From Candidatus Zixiibacteriota bacterium (lineage in GTDB: Bacteria; Zixibacteria; MSB-5A5; UBA10806; 4484-95), in NCBI GenBank assembly GCA_024231855.1, contig JAAEQD010000345.1, positions 1-64,000 of the forward strand: a stretch of 64,000 nt of DNA. Direction: 5' to 3'. Position numbers and translations under genes: made by a program. Position 1 is the stretch's first letter. Each line of letters starts with the position of its first letter. Shown piece after piece: positions 53,782 to 61,971 of this stretch. A model generated the notes under the pieces. It was not told where the DNA came from. It was given only the letters and a program-made list of their open reading frames with translations, and made no database searches.

Positions 53782-53812
53782 CCGCGGCAGTCTTTCGGCA
53801 CCGCGGTTTTAC
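53782..53812 (+). terminator. Terminator after the PEPCK gene
   Basis: ACCGCGG (53782-53788) and CCGCGGT (53802-53808) form a perfect 7-bp stem, followed by TTTA. It starts 20 nt after the stop codon. Confidence 0.75.
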
Positions 53813-53921
53813 TTTTATAGTTAATTATTGCAGCCGGTTCAAGTGTATGGTATTCTAAGATGAATGAATTAGGCTAGAGCATGTGCCATTTAACATTAAC
53901 AGTATTATTACGAGGACAATA

Positions 53922-54236
53922 ATGGATAGACGAACTTTTTTACACATTAAAGAAATGACGCGAAGAAATACGCCCGACTTAATGCGGACTTTTCTGGCGA
54001 ATGAAAGAACATTTTTATCCTTTATCAGAACATCTTTAACATTATTTATCGTGGCATTTACTCTTATTAAATTCGTGGATCATGTCCTGTTAGAATTTAG
54101 CGGTTGGGCATTTGTTGCTTTTGGAGTAGCGACTTTTTTCGTAGGGCTGACCCGATACTTTAGGATGAAAATAATTATAAGGGCATTTACCAAGAGTTAT
54201 CCGGAAAACGAGCGCAGGAAACAACCTGAAAATTAA
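53922..54236 (+). CDS. DUF202 (YidH-like) membrane protein
   Basis: 104 aa from ATG 53922, which has GAGG 7-8 nt upstream; the track start at GTG 53883 is not supported by an SD. The DUF202 signature FLANERTFLSFIRTSLTLFI is followed by two more membrane segments (WAFVAFGVATFFVGLTRYF). Function unknown across the family. Confidence 0.75.
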   Translation: MDRRTFLHIKEMTRRNTPDLMRTFLANERTFLSFIRTSLTLFIVAFTLIKFVDHVLLEFSGWAFVAFGVATFFVGLTRYFRMKIIIRAFTKSYPENERRKQPEN

Positions 54237-54246
54237 ATGAGAGTAA

Positions 54247-54609
54247 TTATTTGGCTCCAACTAAAAGGACTCCGCCCAGTATCAAGCCCAGGCCAAACCA
54301 TTTGATCAACGAAAACGGTTCTTTGAATATGAAAAAGGAAACCAGAACAATCGCGCCATAGGCGAGGCTGGTAACCACGGGGTAGGCAACCGAGATATCG
54401 ATTTTGGATAACAGTACCATATAGCCGCCTACCGATGAGACATAACAGAATAATCCAAATAACACCGAAAGATTAGTGAAAATCCTGGCGAAATTCGTTA
54501 ACAGGGCACCGGGGGCAATCGCGCCTATCTGATTCATACCGGCTTTCAAAAAGACGTGGCCGCAGACATTAAAGGCGACTACGAAAAGCATTACCAGGTA
54601 ACGAGTCAT
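54247..54609 (-). CDS. SMR/EamA-type small membrane transporter
   Basis: 120 aa with four membrane segments. The end pattern (YPVVTSLAYGAIVLVSFFIFKE and WFGLGLILGGVLLVG) is SMR/DMT-like. The Glu that drives proton-coupled drug export in EmrE (Glu14) is replaced by Asn in AFNVCGHVFLKAG, so it is unlikely to be a drug antiporter; an ArnE/ArnF-like lipid-sugar flippase role fits better. Starts with AAGGAG at proper spacing. It lies near a UbiA-type prenyltransferase gene on the same strand. Confidence 0.7.
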   Translation of the reverse strand: MTRYLVMLFVVAFNVCGHVFLKAGMNQIGAIAPGALLTNFARIFTNLSVLFGLFCYVSSVGGYMVLLSKIDISVAYPVVTSLAYGAIVLVSFFIFKEPFSLIKWFGLGLILGGVLLVGAK

Positions 54610-54716
54610 CGATTTATCTCCTTATTTAAAAGCCACTGTCCGAATTGGTTAATCGGGCAAGCCAAGACTAAATATCGTTTCTTCTTAACTAATATAAATC
54701 GATAGATGTGATTATG

Positions 54717-55802
54717 CTAATACTTTTGAAAGAGTTCGCCCCAGTGAGTATTCTCAAGCCATGAATTGAGAATCTTCTTGCCCTTGACAGGATACCAGAG
54801 GTAATCGTGGTAAAAAGCCGAGCCGAATATGAATATATTCACCAGCGGCGTATGGAATAAAAGTTTCTGCAAAAACTTCAACGGTGAAAACCAGAATATA
54901 TCTCCCACCGATGAGGCCAGGTTATCGCCGACGGAGAAATTAAAATTCACCTCGCCAATATCCTCGCCGACAATCTCGATTTCGCGAGGATTACCGCAAC
55001 CCAAACCGGCTTCATTCGCGAGGTTGATATATTTTATTGTCAGCGGGTCGAATCCCATCATTTTGGCGGCTACGGCATCTATGGCCACCTGGTCGGCGGA
55101 GGCCAGGATTATATTTTTAACATAGGGAGTCATGGTTCGCGGGCCGGGCCCCGACCCGGCCGTGGTACCATCCATGAAACAGAACAGGCCGGTATGAATC
55201 TCTTTCTGGATATGCAGCAAATCAACCAGCGTTTCGTGGATTACCGAATGAGTGTAATGCCGCCTCGTGTTTAGGAGTCCGCCAAACGCGTTTTTCATCG
55301 CACCGGTAGTAGTGGTATAAATATGAGTTTTAACGGTCGGCAGATGGACTATATTTCTGCCATGCATAAACTCCGGTATCGAAATGCCCTCAGGGAACAT
55401 CTTGTCCAGTACCAACATCCGGGCTTTCGGCTTGTAGACCGACCATTTCAGGTCTTTAGGATCGTTGTTATATCGTTCGGGAATATCATATCTTTCATAA
55501 ATCGGCTTCAACTTGAGAAGCTTCCCCCCTACATATGGATTGGTTACCACCGTGTCGTTATGAACGGCAACCAGTTTGTTCAAGCCGGTATTTTGAAGCG
55601 ACTTGATCGCCCCTTCAAGCTGCCACGGCACGGTATTAGCGCCGGGGAACGGCAGATGCCAGGAGATATTATCCTTTAAAATAGTTTCGGAATCGGCGTT
55701 CAGGAAATCTTTCAGTCCGGCTAATTCACCGGCGCGGACATAATCATCCAGGATACTGGCGGGCGAAGTTTTTAAAACGACTACTTTTGATTTATTATTC
55801 AC
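54717..55802 (-). CDS. DUF362 domain-containing protein
   Basis: 361 aa. DUF362 hallmarks: KVVVLKTSPASILDDY at the N-terminus, ILKDNISWHLPFPGANT, NIVHLPTVKTHIYTTTTGAMKNAFGGLL and MDGTTAGSGPGPRTM, then ILASADQVAIDAVAAKMMGFDP. The family is often an iron-sulfur associated protein of unknown reaction; I see no Cys cluster here. It starts at GTG with no clear SD and follows the prenyltransferase gene by 6 nt, so it is probably co-translated with it. Confidence 0.82.
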   Translation of the reverse strand: MNNKSKVVVLKTSPASILDDYVRAGELAGLKDFLNADSETILKDNISWHLPFPGANTVPWQLEGAIKSLQNTGLNKLVAVHNDTVVTNPYVGGKLLKLKPIYERYDIPERYNNDPKDLKWSVYKPKARMLVLDKMFPEGISIPEFMHGRNIVHLPTVKTHIYTTTTGAMKNAFGGLLNTRRHYTHSVIHETLVDLLHIQKEIHTGLFCFMDGTTAGSGPGPRTMTPYVKNIILASADQVAIDAVAAKMMGFDPLTIKYINLANEAGLGCGNPREIEIVGEDIGEVNFNFSVGDNLASSVGDIFWFSPLKFLQKLLFHTPLVNIFIFGSAFYHDYLWYPVKGKKILNSWLENTHWGELFQKY

Positions 55803-55808
55803 AATATT

Positions 55809-56681
55809 CTATTTCGCCTGAAGGATAATCAACACAGCGACAATCCACAACCCTACGCAGATCAATAACGGTATATCAGTTATCAGAAGTTTCGTCGGAT
55901 TCCCGCCTTTCTCCTTTTGATGAACGAGATACAGATATCGGAAAATTCCATAAAGCACGAACGGTACGGTAAGTACCATATTATCGGTACCGAGCTTACT
56001 TTTGATTTCCGGAGAAAGAGTGTAGAATGTATAGGCGACGACGGTCGAGGCCGTGACCACGCTCATCATCTGGTCCAGGAAATAGGGCGAATAATGAGCC
56101 AGTGATTGGCGATGAGATATGGCATTATCACCCAGGACAACCAGTTCATGACGACGTTTAGCGAAGCCCAGGAATAAAGCCAATAAAATCGTGCAAACCA
56201 GGAGCCAGGATGATATTGGCACAGATATAGCTATAGCCCCGGCTGCCGCCCGGATAACAAACCCAACGGCCAAAACCATGACATCAATTATTACGATTTT
56301 TTTCAGGCCGATATTATAGCCGAAATTCAATAACACATACATGGTAAAAAATCCCAGAAAATACGCTCCCAGCGATAGACTCAGGAGGAATCCAAGCGCC
56401 AGAAGTATAAGCGCGATTATCCAGGCGGAGGAAAAAGACAGTTGACCGGACGCAATAGGCCTGTTTTTCTTGGATGGGTGAAGTTGATCCTGACGGCAGT
56501 CGGTAATATCATTTATGAAGTAAATGGCAGAGGCTGCCAGACAAAAGGCGACAAAACCTTTGGCCGCCAGAAGGACAGAATCGGGATCGGTATATTTTTG
56601 GGCAAAAATCAAAGCGGCAAATAAAACCAGATTTTTTACCCAATGATAAACACGGGCAGTCTTAAGAATATCGATAAACAT
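55809..56681 (-). CDS. UbiA-family prenyltransferase, decaprenyl-phosphate phosphoribosyltransferase type
   Basis: 290 aa with about eight membrane segments. The first Asp-rich motif region is YFINDITDCRQDQLHPSKKNRPIASGQL, where the HPxKxxRPIASG run is typical of DPPR synthases (UbiA-like enzymes that attach phosphoribose to polyprenyl phosphate). The second conserved region is AKRRHELVVLGD. Such lipids donate pentose to cell-wall polymers. A -10 like TAATAG sits 6 nt before the ATG, with TTGACT 18 nt upstream, and no SD. An SMR-like small transporter and DUF362 gene follow, which may handle the product. Confidence 0.82.
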   Translation of the reverse strand: MFIDILKTARVYHWVKNLVLFAALIFAQKYTDPDSVLLAAKGFVAFCLAASAIYFINDITDCRQDQLHPSKKNRPIASGQLSFSSAWIIALILLALGFLLSLSLGAYFLGFFTMYVLLNFGYNIGLKKIVIIDVMVLAVGFVIRAAAGAIAISVPISSWLLVCTILLALFLGFAKRRHELVVLGDNAISHRQSLAHYSPYFLDQMMSVVTASTVVAYTFYTLSPEIKSKLGTDNMVLTVPFVLYGIFRYLYLVHQKEKGGNPTKLLITDIPLLICVGLWIVAVLIILQAK

Positions 56682-56728
56682 AAATATCTATTAAGCAATA
56701 CTGGATTAGCAAGTCAAGCAAATAAAAA

Positions 56729-56750
56729 AAAGGGGCCCGCAATGACCCCT
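56729..56750 (-). terminator. Terminator of the PorV-SPOR gene
   Basis: On the minus strand AAGGGG and CCCCTT arms form a stem followed by a T-run of seven or more. It starts 26 nt after the stop codon. Confidence 0.75.
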
Positions 56751-56775
56751 TTATCACATAAACCTGGAAGAGTTA

Positions 56776-58035
56776 TTATTCTGTATCAACAGTGCTGTTG
56801 AATCCTTCAGAGATTATCTTTTTCTGAAGCTTCTCAGCTTTATCAAAATTATCCGTTTTGGTTACCGTCACCCTGTATTTGCCTTCAGCCTGGGCTTCGG
56901 TTTTGCTTTTAATCCCGAATCTTTTTAGCACTTCAACCTGCTTTTCGGCAGATTCACGATCACTGAAATTTCCAGCGCAAACCACATAAGTCGATTTGGC
57001 CAATTTATCATCCTTAATCGAATTTTCATCAATCACGGCTGCGGCCGGCGAAGATTCGACATCTGATTCGCTTATAACAGCAGGCGCGGGAGTTATTTCA
57101 ACAGGTTGCGAATTATCGAAGTTAATCTGACGGCTACTGCCGAAGCTAAGCGTAAACGAGAAGAAATGAGTTTGGCCCATATCGCCGCCGGGATTGAACG
57201 CGTAATCAATATTAATACCGGCCAGATTCAGCCCGGCTCCCAAATTGAGGGAATTGGAGGCGTTATCGCCGCCCATGCCACCGTATCCCGATCGTAATGA
57301 CATGAAACCGGCCATCTGGTATTCAAGACCGGCCGCAAATGAGGTTTTGCCATCAAAAGGTACATTAGCACCGGCCAATATGGTCACCGGCAATTGAAAT
57401 GAACTATAAGCCGTACCAAACGAAACCGAGGTTGGCAGGCTGAAGCTATCGGTTTCATATTTTACTTTGGGCCCGATATTATTGGCCACGGCGCCGATAC
57501 TGAAATCACTAAAATGAAATTGAGCGCCTAAATCGAAAGCGTAGCCAGTCGCGGAAACATCATCGAGTTTTTCAGTAATATATTTACCGCTTAAGCCTAT
57601 CGATAAACTATGGCTTATACTCCTGCTGAAAGAGACTATGCCAACCAAGCTATGAGGGCTGATCGCGCCGGTACTCTGATTTAAGGCATTATAACCTTCT
57701 ATCTGACCCATATGCAAATAGGCCGCCGAAGCGGCTATAGTTGTTTTCCCACCAACAGGGAAAGCGCCGCCTAAAAATTCATATGATATATCCTGATACC
57801 AAAGATTATGCATAAAATTGACGCCGGGCTTCTCTAAATTAGACAGGCCGGCCGGATTAAAATAGCTGGCCGCTATATCGTCGCTTAAGGCGCTCCCCGC
57901 GCCACCTAATGAAGCCTGATAAGCCGATACATTAATATTAAGAAAATCGGCAGCCGTTGTGCCGGAAGCCGAAGCGATTAAAGGCATGGCCACGACGAGT
58001 ACTATTATTATCGTGTTTCTCATTTTGTGGTGCAT
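56776..58035 (-). CDS. PorV/PorQ-family outer-membrane protein with C-terminal SPOR domain
   Basis: 419 aa. A signal peptide (TIIIVLVVAMPLIASA) is followed by a PorV/PorQ-type barrel: FLNINVSAYQASLGGAGSALSDDIAASYFNPAGL, and LEYQMAGFMSLRSGYG near residue 240. A linker (about 300-345) then leads to a SPOR domain (TYVVCAGNFSDRESAEKQVEVLKRFG to FNSTVDTE). PorV is an outer-membrane carrier of T9SS cargo; SPOR domains bind denuded peptidoglycan. The fusion would bind a T9SS-type barrel to the cell wall. GGAGGG lies 5 nt before the ATG. No other T9SS core genes are in the window. Confidence 0.8.
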   Translation of the reverse strand: MHHKMRNTIIIVLVVAMPLIASASGTTAADFLNINVSAYQASLGGAGSALSDDIAASYFNPAGLSNLEKPGVNFMHNLWYQDISYEFLGGAFPVGGKTTIAASAAYLHMGQIEGYNALNQSTGAISPHSLVGIVSFSRSISHSLSIGLSGKYITEKLDDVSATGYAFDLGAQFHFSDFSIGAVANNIGPKVKYETDSFSLPTSVSFGTAYSSFQLPVTILAGANVPFDGKTSFAAGLEYQMAGFMSLRSGYGGMGGDNASNSLNLGAGLNLAGINIDYAFNPGGDMGQTHFFSFTLSFGSSRQINFDNSQPVEITPAPAVISESDVESSPAAAVIDENSIKDDKLAKSTYVVCAGNFSDRESAEKQVEVLKRFGIKSKTEAQAEGKYRVTVTKTDNFDKAEKLQKKIISEGFNSTVDTE

Positions 58036-58440
58036 AATTTCCCTCCTTCAGGCACAATTACTTGCAAACTGCGTGCCTGCCCGCCAAAGCCATGTTGCGC
58101 ATAGCGTAATATGCTTTACACCAACAGGTTAAGTGTTGCACCGCTCTAGCGACGATTAAAGGAGGATTTTTCATATTCAGTATAATTTGTTACCAATCTT
58201 CGAGAAGAACAGCCAAAATAATCAAGCTCTTCTTTTTCAGCACTCCATAAGTGGTTGATTCCTAATGCGATTGGGTTTACTTACCTCTACAACCCCAAGT
58301 GTTTAATCGTTGAACATCTCCCACTATTGAACATCTAGGATTTTTACTACACCTATCGGATTTTGTCAATAATAAAATAGTGTAAAATTTTACAAACTGA
58401 CTGTTAAATCATTGAGAAGGGTAAAAATTGTCATATATAT
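58036..58440. other. 405-nt leader region with hairpin before the PorV-SPOR gene
   Basis: On the minus strand CAGGCAC and GTGCCTG (58079-58073 and 58055-58049) form a perfect 7-bp stem whose 3' arm touches the SD (AAGGAGGG). Farther out are a short weak inverted repeat (about 58202-58233) and a direct repeat of TTGAACATCT near 58310-58335 on the plus strand. It does not match a riboswitch I recognise. It may be a structured leader controlling translation of PorV. Confidence 0.45.
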
Positions 58441-59664
58441 TTATAGTTTTGATGCCAGAAGGTTTAGAAAAAGACCGACATCGGTAACCACGCCAATTGC
58501 CTGCTTCGAGCCGCGATCGGCCAATTTCGTCACTACTGATGGATTTATATCCACGCAAATAGTTTTAATATTGCCCGGAAGCATATTGCCAGTGGCAATG
58601 GAGTGAAGCATCGAGGATAACATAATCACCAAATCGGTATTTTTAATGGCCCTGGAATAGGCTTCCTGGGCTTTTATCATATCGCTGATCGTCTCCGGCA
58701 ATGGACCATCATCGCGAAGCGAGGCCGCCAGAACATATGGCACACCATACTTCGTACAAGTGTACATTATACCGGACTGCAGAGCCCGGGCTTTGACCAT
58801 TTTCTTGATCGAGCCATATTTATAAACCTGGTTAATCGCCCTTATATGGTGTCTATGGCCCCCTTCGACGGCCTTACCGGTTTTTGTATCAATACCAAGC
58901 GAAGTTCCGTACAACGCCTCTTCTATATCATGCACCGGCAGCGCGTTACCTGACAATAGCACATCAATATAGCCCTTTCGGATAAGTTTACATAGCGCCT
59001 CCCCGGCGCCGGTATGAATAACTACCGGGCCGGCGACCACTGCAACTTTCTTACGCTTATTGGCCAGCATCGAGGCCACTTCGGCAACCGCCAGTTGGAC
59101 TTTTTTCTCGGATGAAACCTCGGCCGACATGAATCCGAAATCTTTACGATCGCGATGTCTGAATTCGGGCGTTATTCTTATACCATCAAGGCCGCACACT
59201 ATCTTATCGCCACGGCTGATATCGCGCAGTTTGACGCATTCGATTCTATTGCCCCGGATGGCGATCACCGCATCCATTCGTTGGTTGGTGACTTTATACC
59301 ATCGCCGGTCAAGACGGATATGGGTTTGATGGTTTGTGGTTGAATAAAAGCCTTCGGGAGCAACACGGTTTTTCGCCGCCTTTTTCAGGGTGACCGGTTT
59401 ATCATCGACCGTTGAACACCCCAAATCATGCAATTGTTCGACTATATGAAGAAGTTGTTTCCTTGATTGGCATTTAACAACGATGTTGACGTTAGTCTGG
59501 TCGACATTGGTTTTACCCATTTCAAACGAGGTAATCTCGAACTTACCTCCCAGCCCGATAATCTTGTCCAGGACATCCGACATTATGCCCGAATCTACCA
59601 GATGACCCGTAGCGGTTACCTCGCGAGAGTACCAGCGTTGTACCGGTTTGGCTTTCATAGCCAT
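58441..59664 (-). CDS. TIGR00300-family protein (LOR/SDH bifunctional-type)
   Basis: 407 aa. N-terminal ACT-like region (ATGHLVDSGIMSDVLDKIIGLGGKFEI, QTNVNIVVKCQSRKQLLHIVEQL), then a large C-terminal domain with VVAGPVVIHTGAGEALCKLIRKGYID, SGNALPVHDIEEALYGTSLG and GHRHHIRAINQVYKYG. This is the conserved domain named TIGR00300, also found as the C-terminus of cyanobacterial ArgZ/AgrE arginine-degrading enzymes with ornithine cyclodeaminase activity. That activity is by family recollection; no arginine dihydrolase domain is fused here. A second ATG lies 6 nt downstream. Confidence 0.75.
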   Translation of the reverse strand: MAMKAKPVQRWYSREVTATGHLVDSGIMSDVLDKIIGLGGKFEITSFEMGKTNVDQTNVNIVVKCQSRKQLLHIVEQLHDLGCSTVDDKPVTLKKAAKNRVAPEGFYSTTNHQTHIRLDRRWYKVTNQRMDAVIAIRGNRIECVKLRDISRGDKIVCGLDGIRITPEFRHRDRKDFGFMSAEVSSEKKVQLAVAEVASMLANKRKKVAVVAGPVVIHTGAGEALCKLIRKGYIDVLLSGNALPVHDIEEALYGTSLGIDTKTGKAVEGGHRHHIRAINQVYKYGSIKKMVKARALQSGIMYTCTKYGVPYVLAASLRDDGPLPETISDMIKAQEAYSRAIKNTDLVIMLSSMLHSIATGNMLPGNIKTICVDINPSVVTKLADRGSKQAIGVVTDVGLFLNLLASKL

Positions 59665-59746
59665 TTTATCGGCCTGTTTGTCAATCTATAAAGCCGGTAA
59701 AAATGCAAAAAACGAAATATAAAAATATTCTGAGAACTTTTTAGTA

Positions 59747-60265
59747 CTATCTTAAATTATTTTTTAAACCTTCTCTGGTTTTCGTCAGGAAATCGAAAAT
59801 ATTTTTATCCAGGTAATCCGGGTAGGTCCAGGGAAGTTTCTGGAATTTGCCATCGGCGAAAATCAAAGTTATCTCGGCATAAATCCCCTCATTTAGATAG
59901 ACGCGATGTGAGAAATTTTTCGTTGAGGCCAGTACCAGCTTGGATGTTTCCAGATAGCCGGGATCCAGATTAATCCCGCGTTTGCCGTCTTTGGCGAAGA
60001 CGGATTCGATATCGATTGCCGTGCGCTTGGCAATCCAGAGGTCTTCGGGTTTGAAAGCGTAATCAAAGCTTAATATTGTTTTTTTTAAATCGGGGCCCAT
60101 TTCGGCCTGATAATAATCGGTGTGATCGAAAGCGATAACAGGTGATTTGCTATCGACCATGCCAAAAGCCCTCTCGAGGCTGAACATGATATCATCGAGT
60201 TTAATCCGCGGCGCGAATGTAACGGCACAAATTAGTTTTACCCGGGGCGGGTTTTGAATGCTCAT
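59747..60265 (-). CDS. DUF4416 family protein
   Basis: 172 aa. Features remembered from the family: PRVKLICAVTFAP near the start, FDHTDYYQAEMGPDLKKTILSF, KRGINLDPGYLETSKLVLASTKNFSHRVYL and TLIFADGKFQKLPWTYPDY. Role unknown. Its ATG overlaps the stop of the Fe-S gene upstream (ATGA), so they are translated together. Confidence 0.8.
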   Translation of the reverse strand: MSIQNPPRVKLICAVTFAPRIKLDDIMFSLERAFGMVDSKSPVIAFDHTDYYQAEMGPDLKKTILSFDYAFKPEDLWIAKRTAIDIESVFAKDGKRGINLDPGYLETSKLVLASTKNFSHRVYLNEGIYAEITLIFADGKFQKLPWTYPDYLDKNIFDFLTKTREGLKNNLR

Positions 60266-60945
60266 CTCTTCGGTTCCCGGTTAGGACCCTTGCAGGCTTT
60301 AATGCAAAGTCCGCAGATCATAACACCCATTCCTCGTCTTTGAGCGTGCTCCTGCAAACGCTTGTAGCAGGCCTGGCCGTCAAACTCCGCCGGACCTAAG
60401 CTGGAGATAGCATTAACGGGACAAGCCTTTACGCAGGCCCGGCAATTGCCGCAATCGATATCAAGAGAGGAATCGACGCGAAGCGGCATATCGGTTAAAA
60501 TGCTGGCCAACCGTACCGACGCGCCGTGGTCGGGATGAACCAGCAGGCCGTTTAATCCCTGATAACCAAGACCGGCATTTATGGCGGCATGACGTTGTGA
60601 CAGATGCGCTTGCTGCTTATCCCAATTCGTATAGACACTGGCCGGGATCGGTAACGCGTCATAGCTTTCCGCCTGAAGATATTGCCCTAACCTGAATGTT
60701 GTATCATCAAGCCTGAAATTGGCGGTTTTGTAATGATGCTTGTAGAGGATATTAGGTCCGTCGGTTAAAGTATCAAACACCTTCCGGCTAAGCCGAACGG
60801 CAATCGTGACAGTATAGGGCAAACCGGCGGCCGCCTGTTTTATCTCATTATCGAAATACCGCTCCAACCTGGATGTTTCCGATACGCCGAAAAGATCCAC
60901 GCCCAGTTCGGTTGCTTCGGCTTTGAGTTTGTCGTAATTATCCAT
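60262..60945 (-). CDS. QueG-like 4Fe-4S protein (short)
   Basis: 227 aa. The first Fe-S motif is CGNCRACVKACP, and further Cys lie in MGVMICGLCIKACKGPN (CGLCxxAC). The N-terminal GVDLFGVSETSRLERYF and LGYQGLNGLLVHPDHG resemble the DUF1730 half of epoxyqueuosine reductase. QueG is normally about 310-380 aa, so this is shorter and lacks the C-terminal HEAT part. It may be a QueG relative with another substrate. A consensus promoter (TTGACA-N17-TATTTT) lies 6 nt before its ATG, with no SD. Confidence 0.75.
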   Translation of the reverse strand: MDNYDKLKAEATELGVDLFGVSETSRLERYFDNEIKQAAAGLPYTVTIAVRLSRKVFDTLTDGPNILYKHHYKTANFRLDDTTFRLGQYLQAESYDALPIPASVYTNWDKQQAHLSQRHAAINAGLGYQGLNGLLVHPDHGASVRLASILTDMPLRVDSSLDIDCGNCRACVKACPVNAISSLGPAEFDGQACYKRLQEHAQRRGMGVMICGLCIKACKGPNREPKR

Positions 60946-60951
60946 TCGGGG

Positions 60952-60980
60952 AAAATAATGTTTATATGCTTAGTTGTCAA
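60952..60980 (-). promoter_or_regulatory. Promoter of the QueG-like/DUF4416 operon
   Basis: TTGACA (60980-60975), exactly 17 nt, TATTTT (60957-60952), then CCCCGA and ATG at 60945. The clearest leaderless-type promoter in the window. Confidence 0.65.
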
Positions 60981-61194
60981 ATGAGTTAATTGATATACGT
61001 ATTCAATAATCGATTTTCATCAGTTATATTGATCAGAAAATTAATGCGTATTTATAAGGTATAATTAGATTTAATTAGCCATCAGTAATATCAATATGGA
61101 CTATTACTATCCATGATATTAAATCTTTCCTATTGCTTTATTTGACCAAATATGTTAAACATAACTATATAGACCAATGTAGAGAGGGGGCTCT

Positions 61195-61491
61195 GTGGCC
61201 CAAAAACCTGAAAAATTCATGACCATGAATCCGGATAAGAGTAAAACCGGAGTCAACATCAGTCAGGTCAAATACGAGATCATGAAGGAAAACATTCTCG
61301 ACGCCTTCAAGGCGCGGCAGGAGCTTTCCTATTCAGGACTCGTCAATATGATCAACAACTGGCTGGCCGATAGTTTCGAGGGATCGATTCGCTGGTATGT
61401 TGAGGTCGTGAAGTTAGACCTGGAGGCCAGGAAAATCATCGAGAAGATTCCCAACACCAAGCCTCAAATGTATCGCTTATCGGGAAAATAG
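61195..61491 (+). CDS. Small uncharacterised protein (DUF6958-like)
   Basis: 98 aa from GTG 61195, with AGAGAGGGGG about 5 nt upstream. The core KYEIMKENILDAF, LSYSGLVNMINNWL, FEGSIRWYVEVVKLDLEARKIIEKIP and KPQMYRL looks like a small winged-helix or DUF6958-type domain; I am not certain of the family. Probably DNA- or protein-binding. It is followed by a GNAT gene at 24 nt. Confidence 0.6.
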   Translation: MAQKPEKFMTMNPDKSKTGVNISQVKYEIMKENILDAFKARQELSYSGLVNMINNWLADSFEGSIRWYVEVVKLDLEARKIIEKIPNTKPQMYRLSGK

Positions 61492-61515
61492 AACTGTTTT
61501 CCTGATTGGGAAAAA

Positions 61516-61923
61516 ATGATAATATATACTGATTCGCCCGAGGGTTTAACGGCGAATAACCTTCAAGGTTTTTTTGTCGGTTGGCTTAATCCGCCATCGC
61601 CTGAAACGCTTCTGAGAATATTGCATCAGAGCGATCATATCGAATTGGCCGTTGATGATCAAACCAGCATGGTTGTCGGTTTCATATCGGCGATTAGTGA
61701 TAATGTGCTATGCGCCTATATCCCGCTTCTGGAAGTATTGCCGGATTATCAGGGTAATGGAATCGGTAAGGAGTTGGTGAGGCGGGTGATAACACATTAT
61801 AAAGATTTATATATGATCGATCTTATCTGTGATGAAAACCTTCAAGCCTATTATGAAAAGCTTGGGATGGTTAAAGCATCCGGGATGATGATCAGGCGAT
61901 ACGATAAGCAATCCGGCCGTTGA
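61516..61923 (+). CDS. GNAT-family N-acetyltransferase
   Basis: 135 aa. The acetyl-CoA loop is YQGNGIGKELVRRV (R/Q-x-x-G-x-G/A type), flanked by AYIPLLEVLPD and DLICDENLQAYYEKLGMVKASGMMIRRY, the usual C-terminal motif B. Substrate unknown. It sits 24 nt behind the 98-aa gene, and no terminator is evident after it. Confidence 0.85.
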   Translation: MIIYTDSPEGLTANNLQGFFVGWLNPPSPETLLRILHQSDHIELAVDDQTSMVVGFISAISDNVLCAYIPLLEVLPDYQGNGIGKELVRRVITHYKDLYMIDLICDENLQAYYEKLGMVKASGMMIRRYDKQSGR

Positions 61924-61971
61924 ATTTGCTTATCCGCTAATAATTAATAATTTGGAATAATAACAACATAT

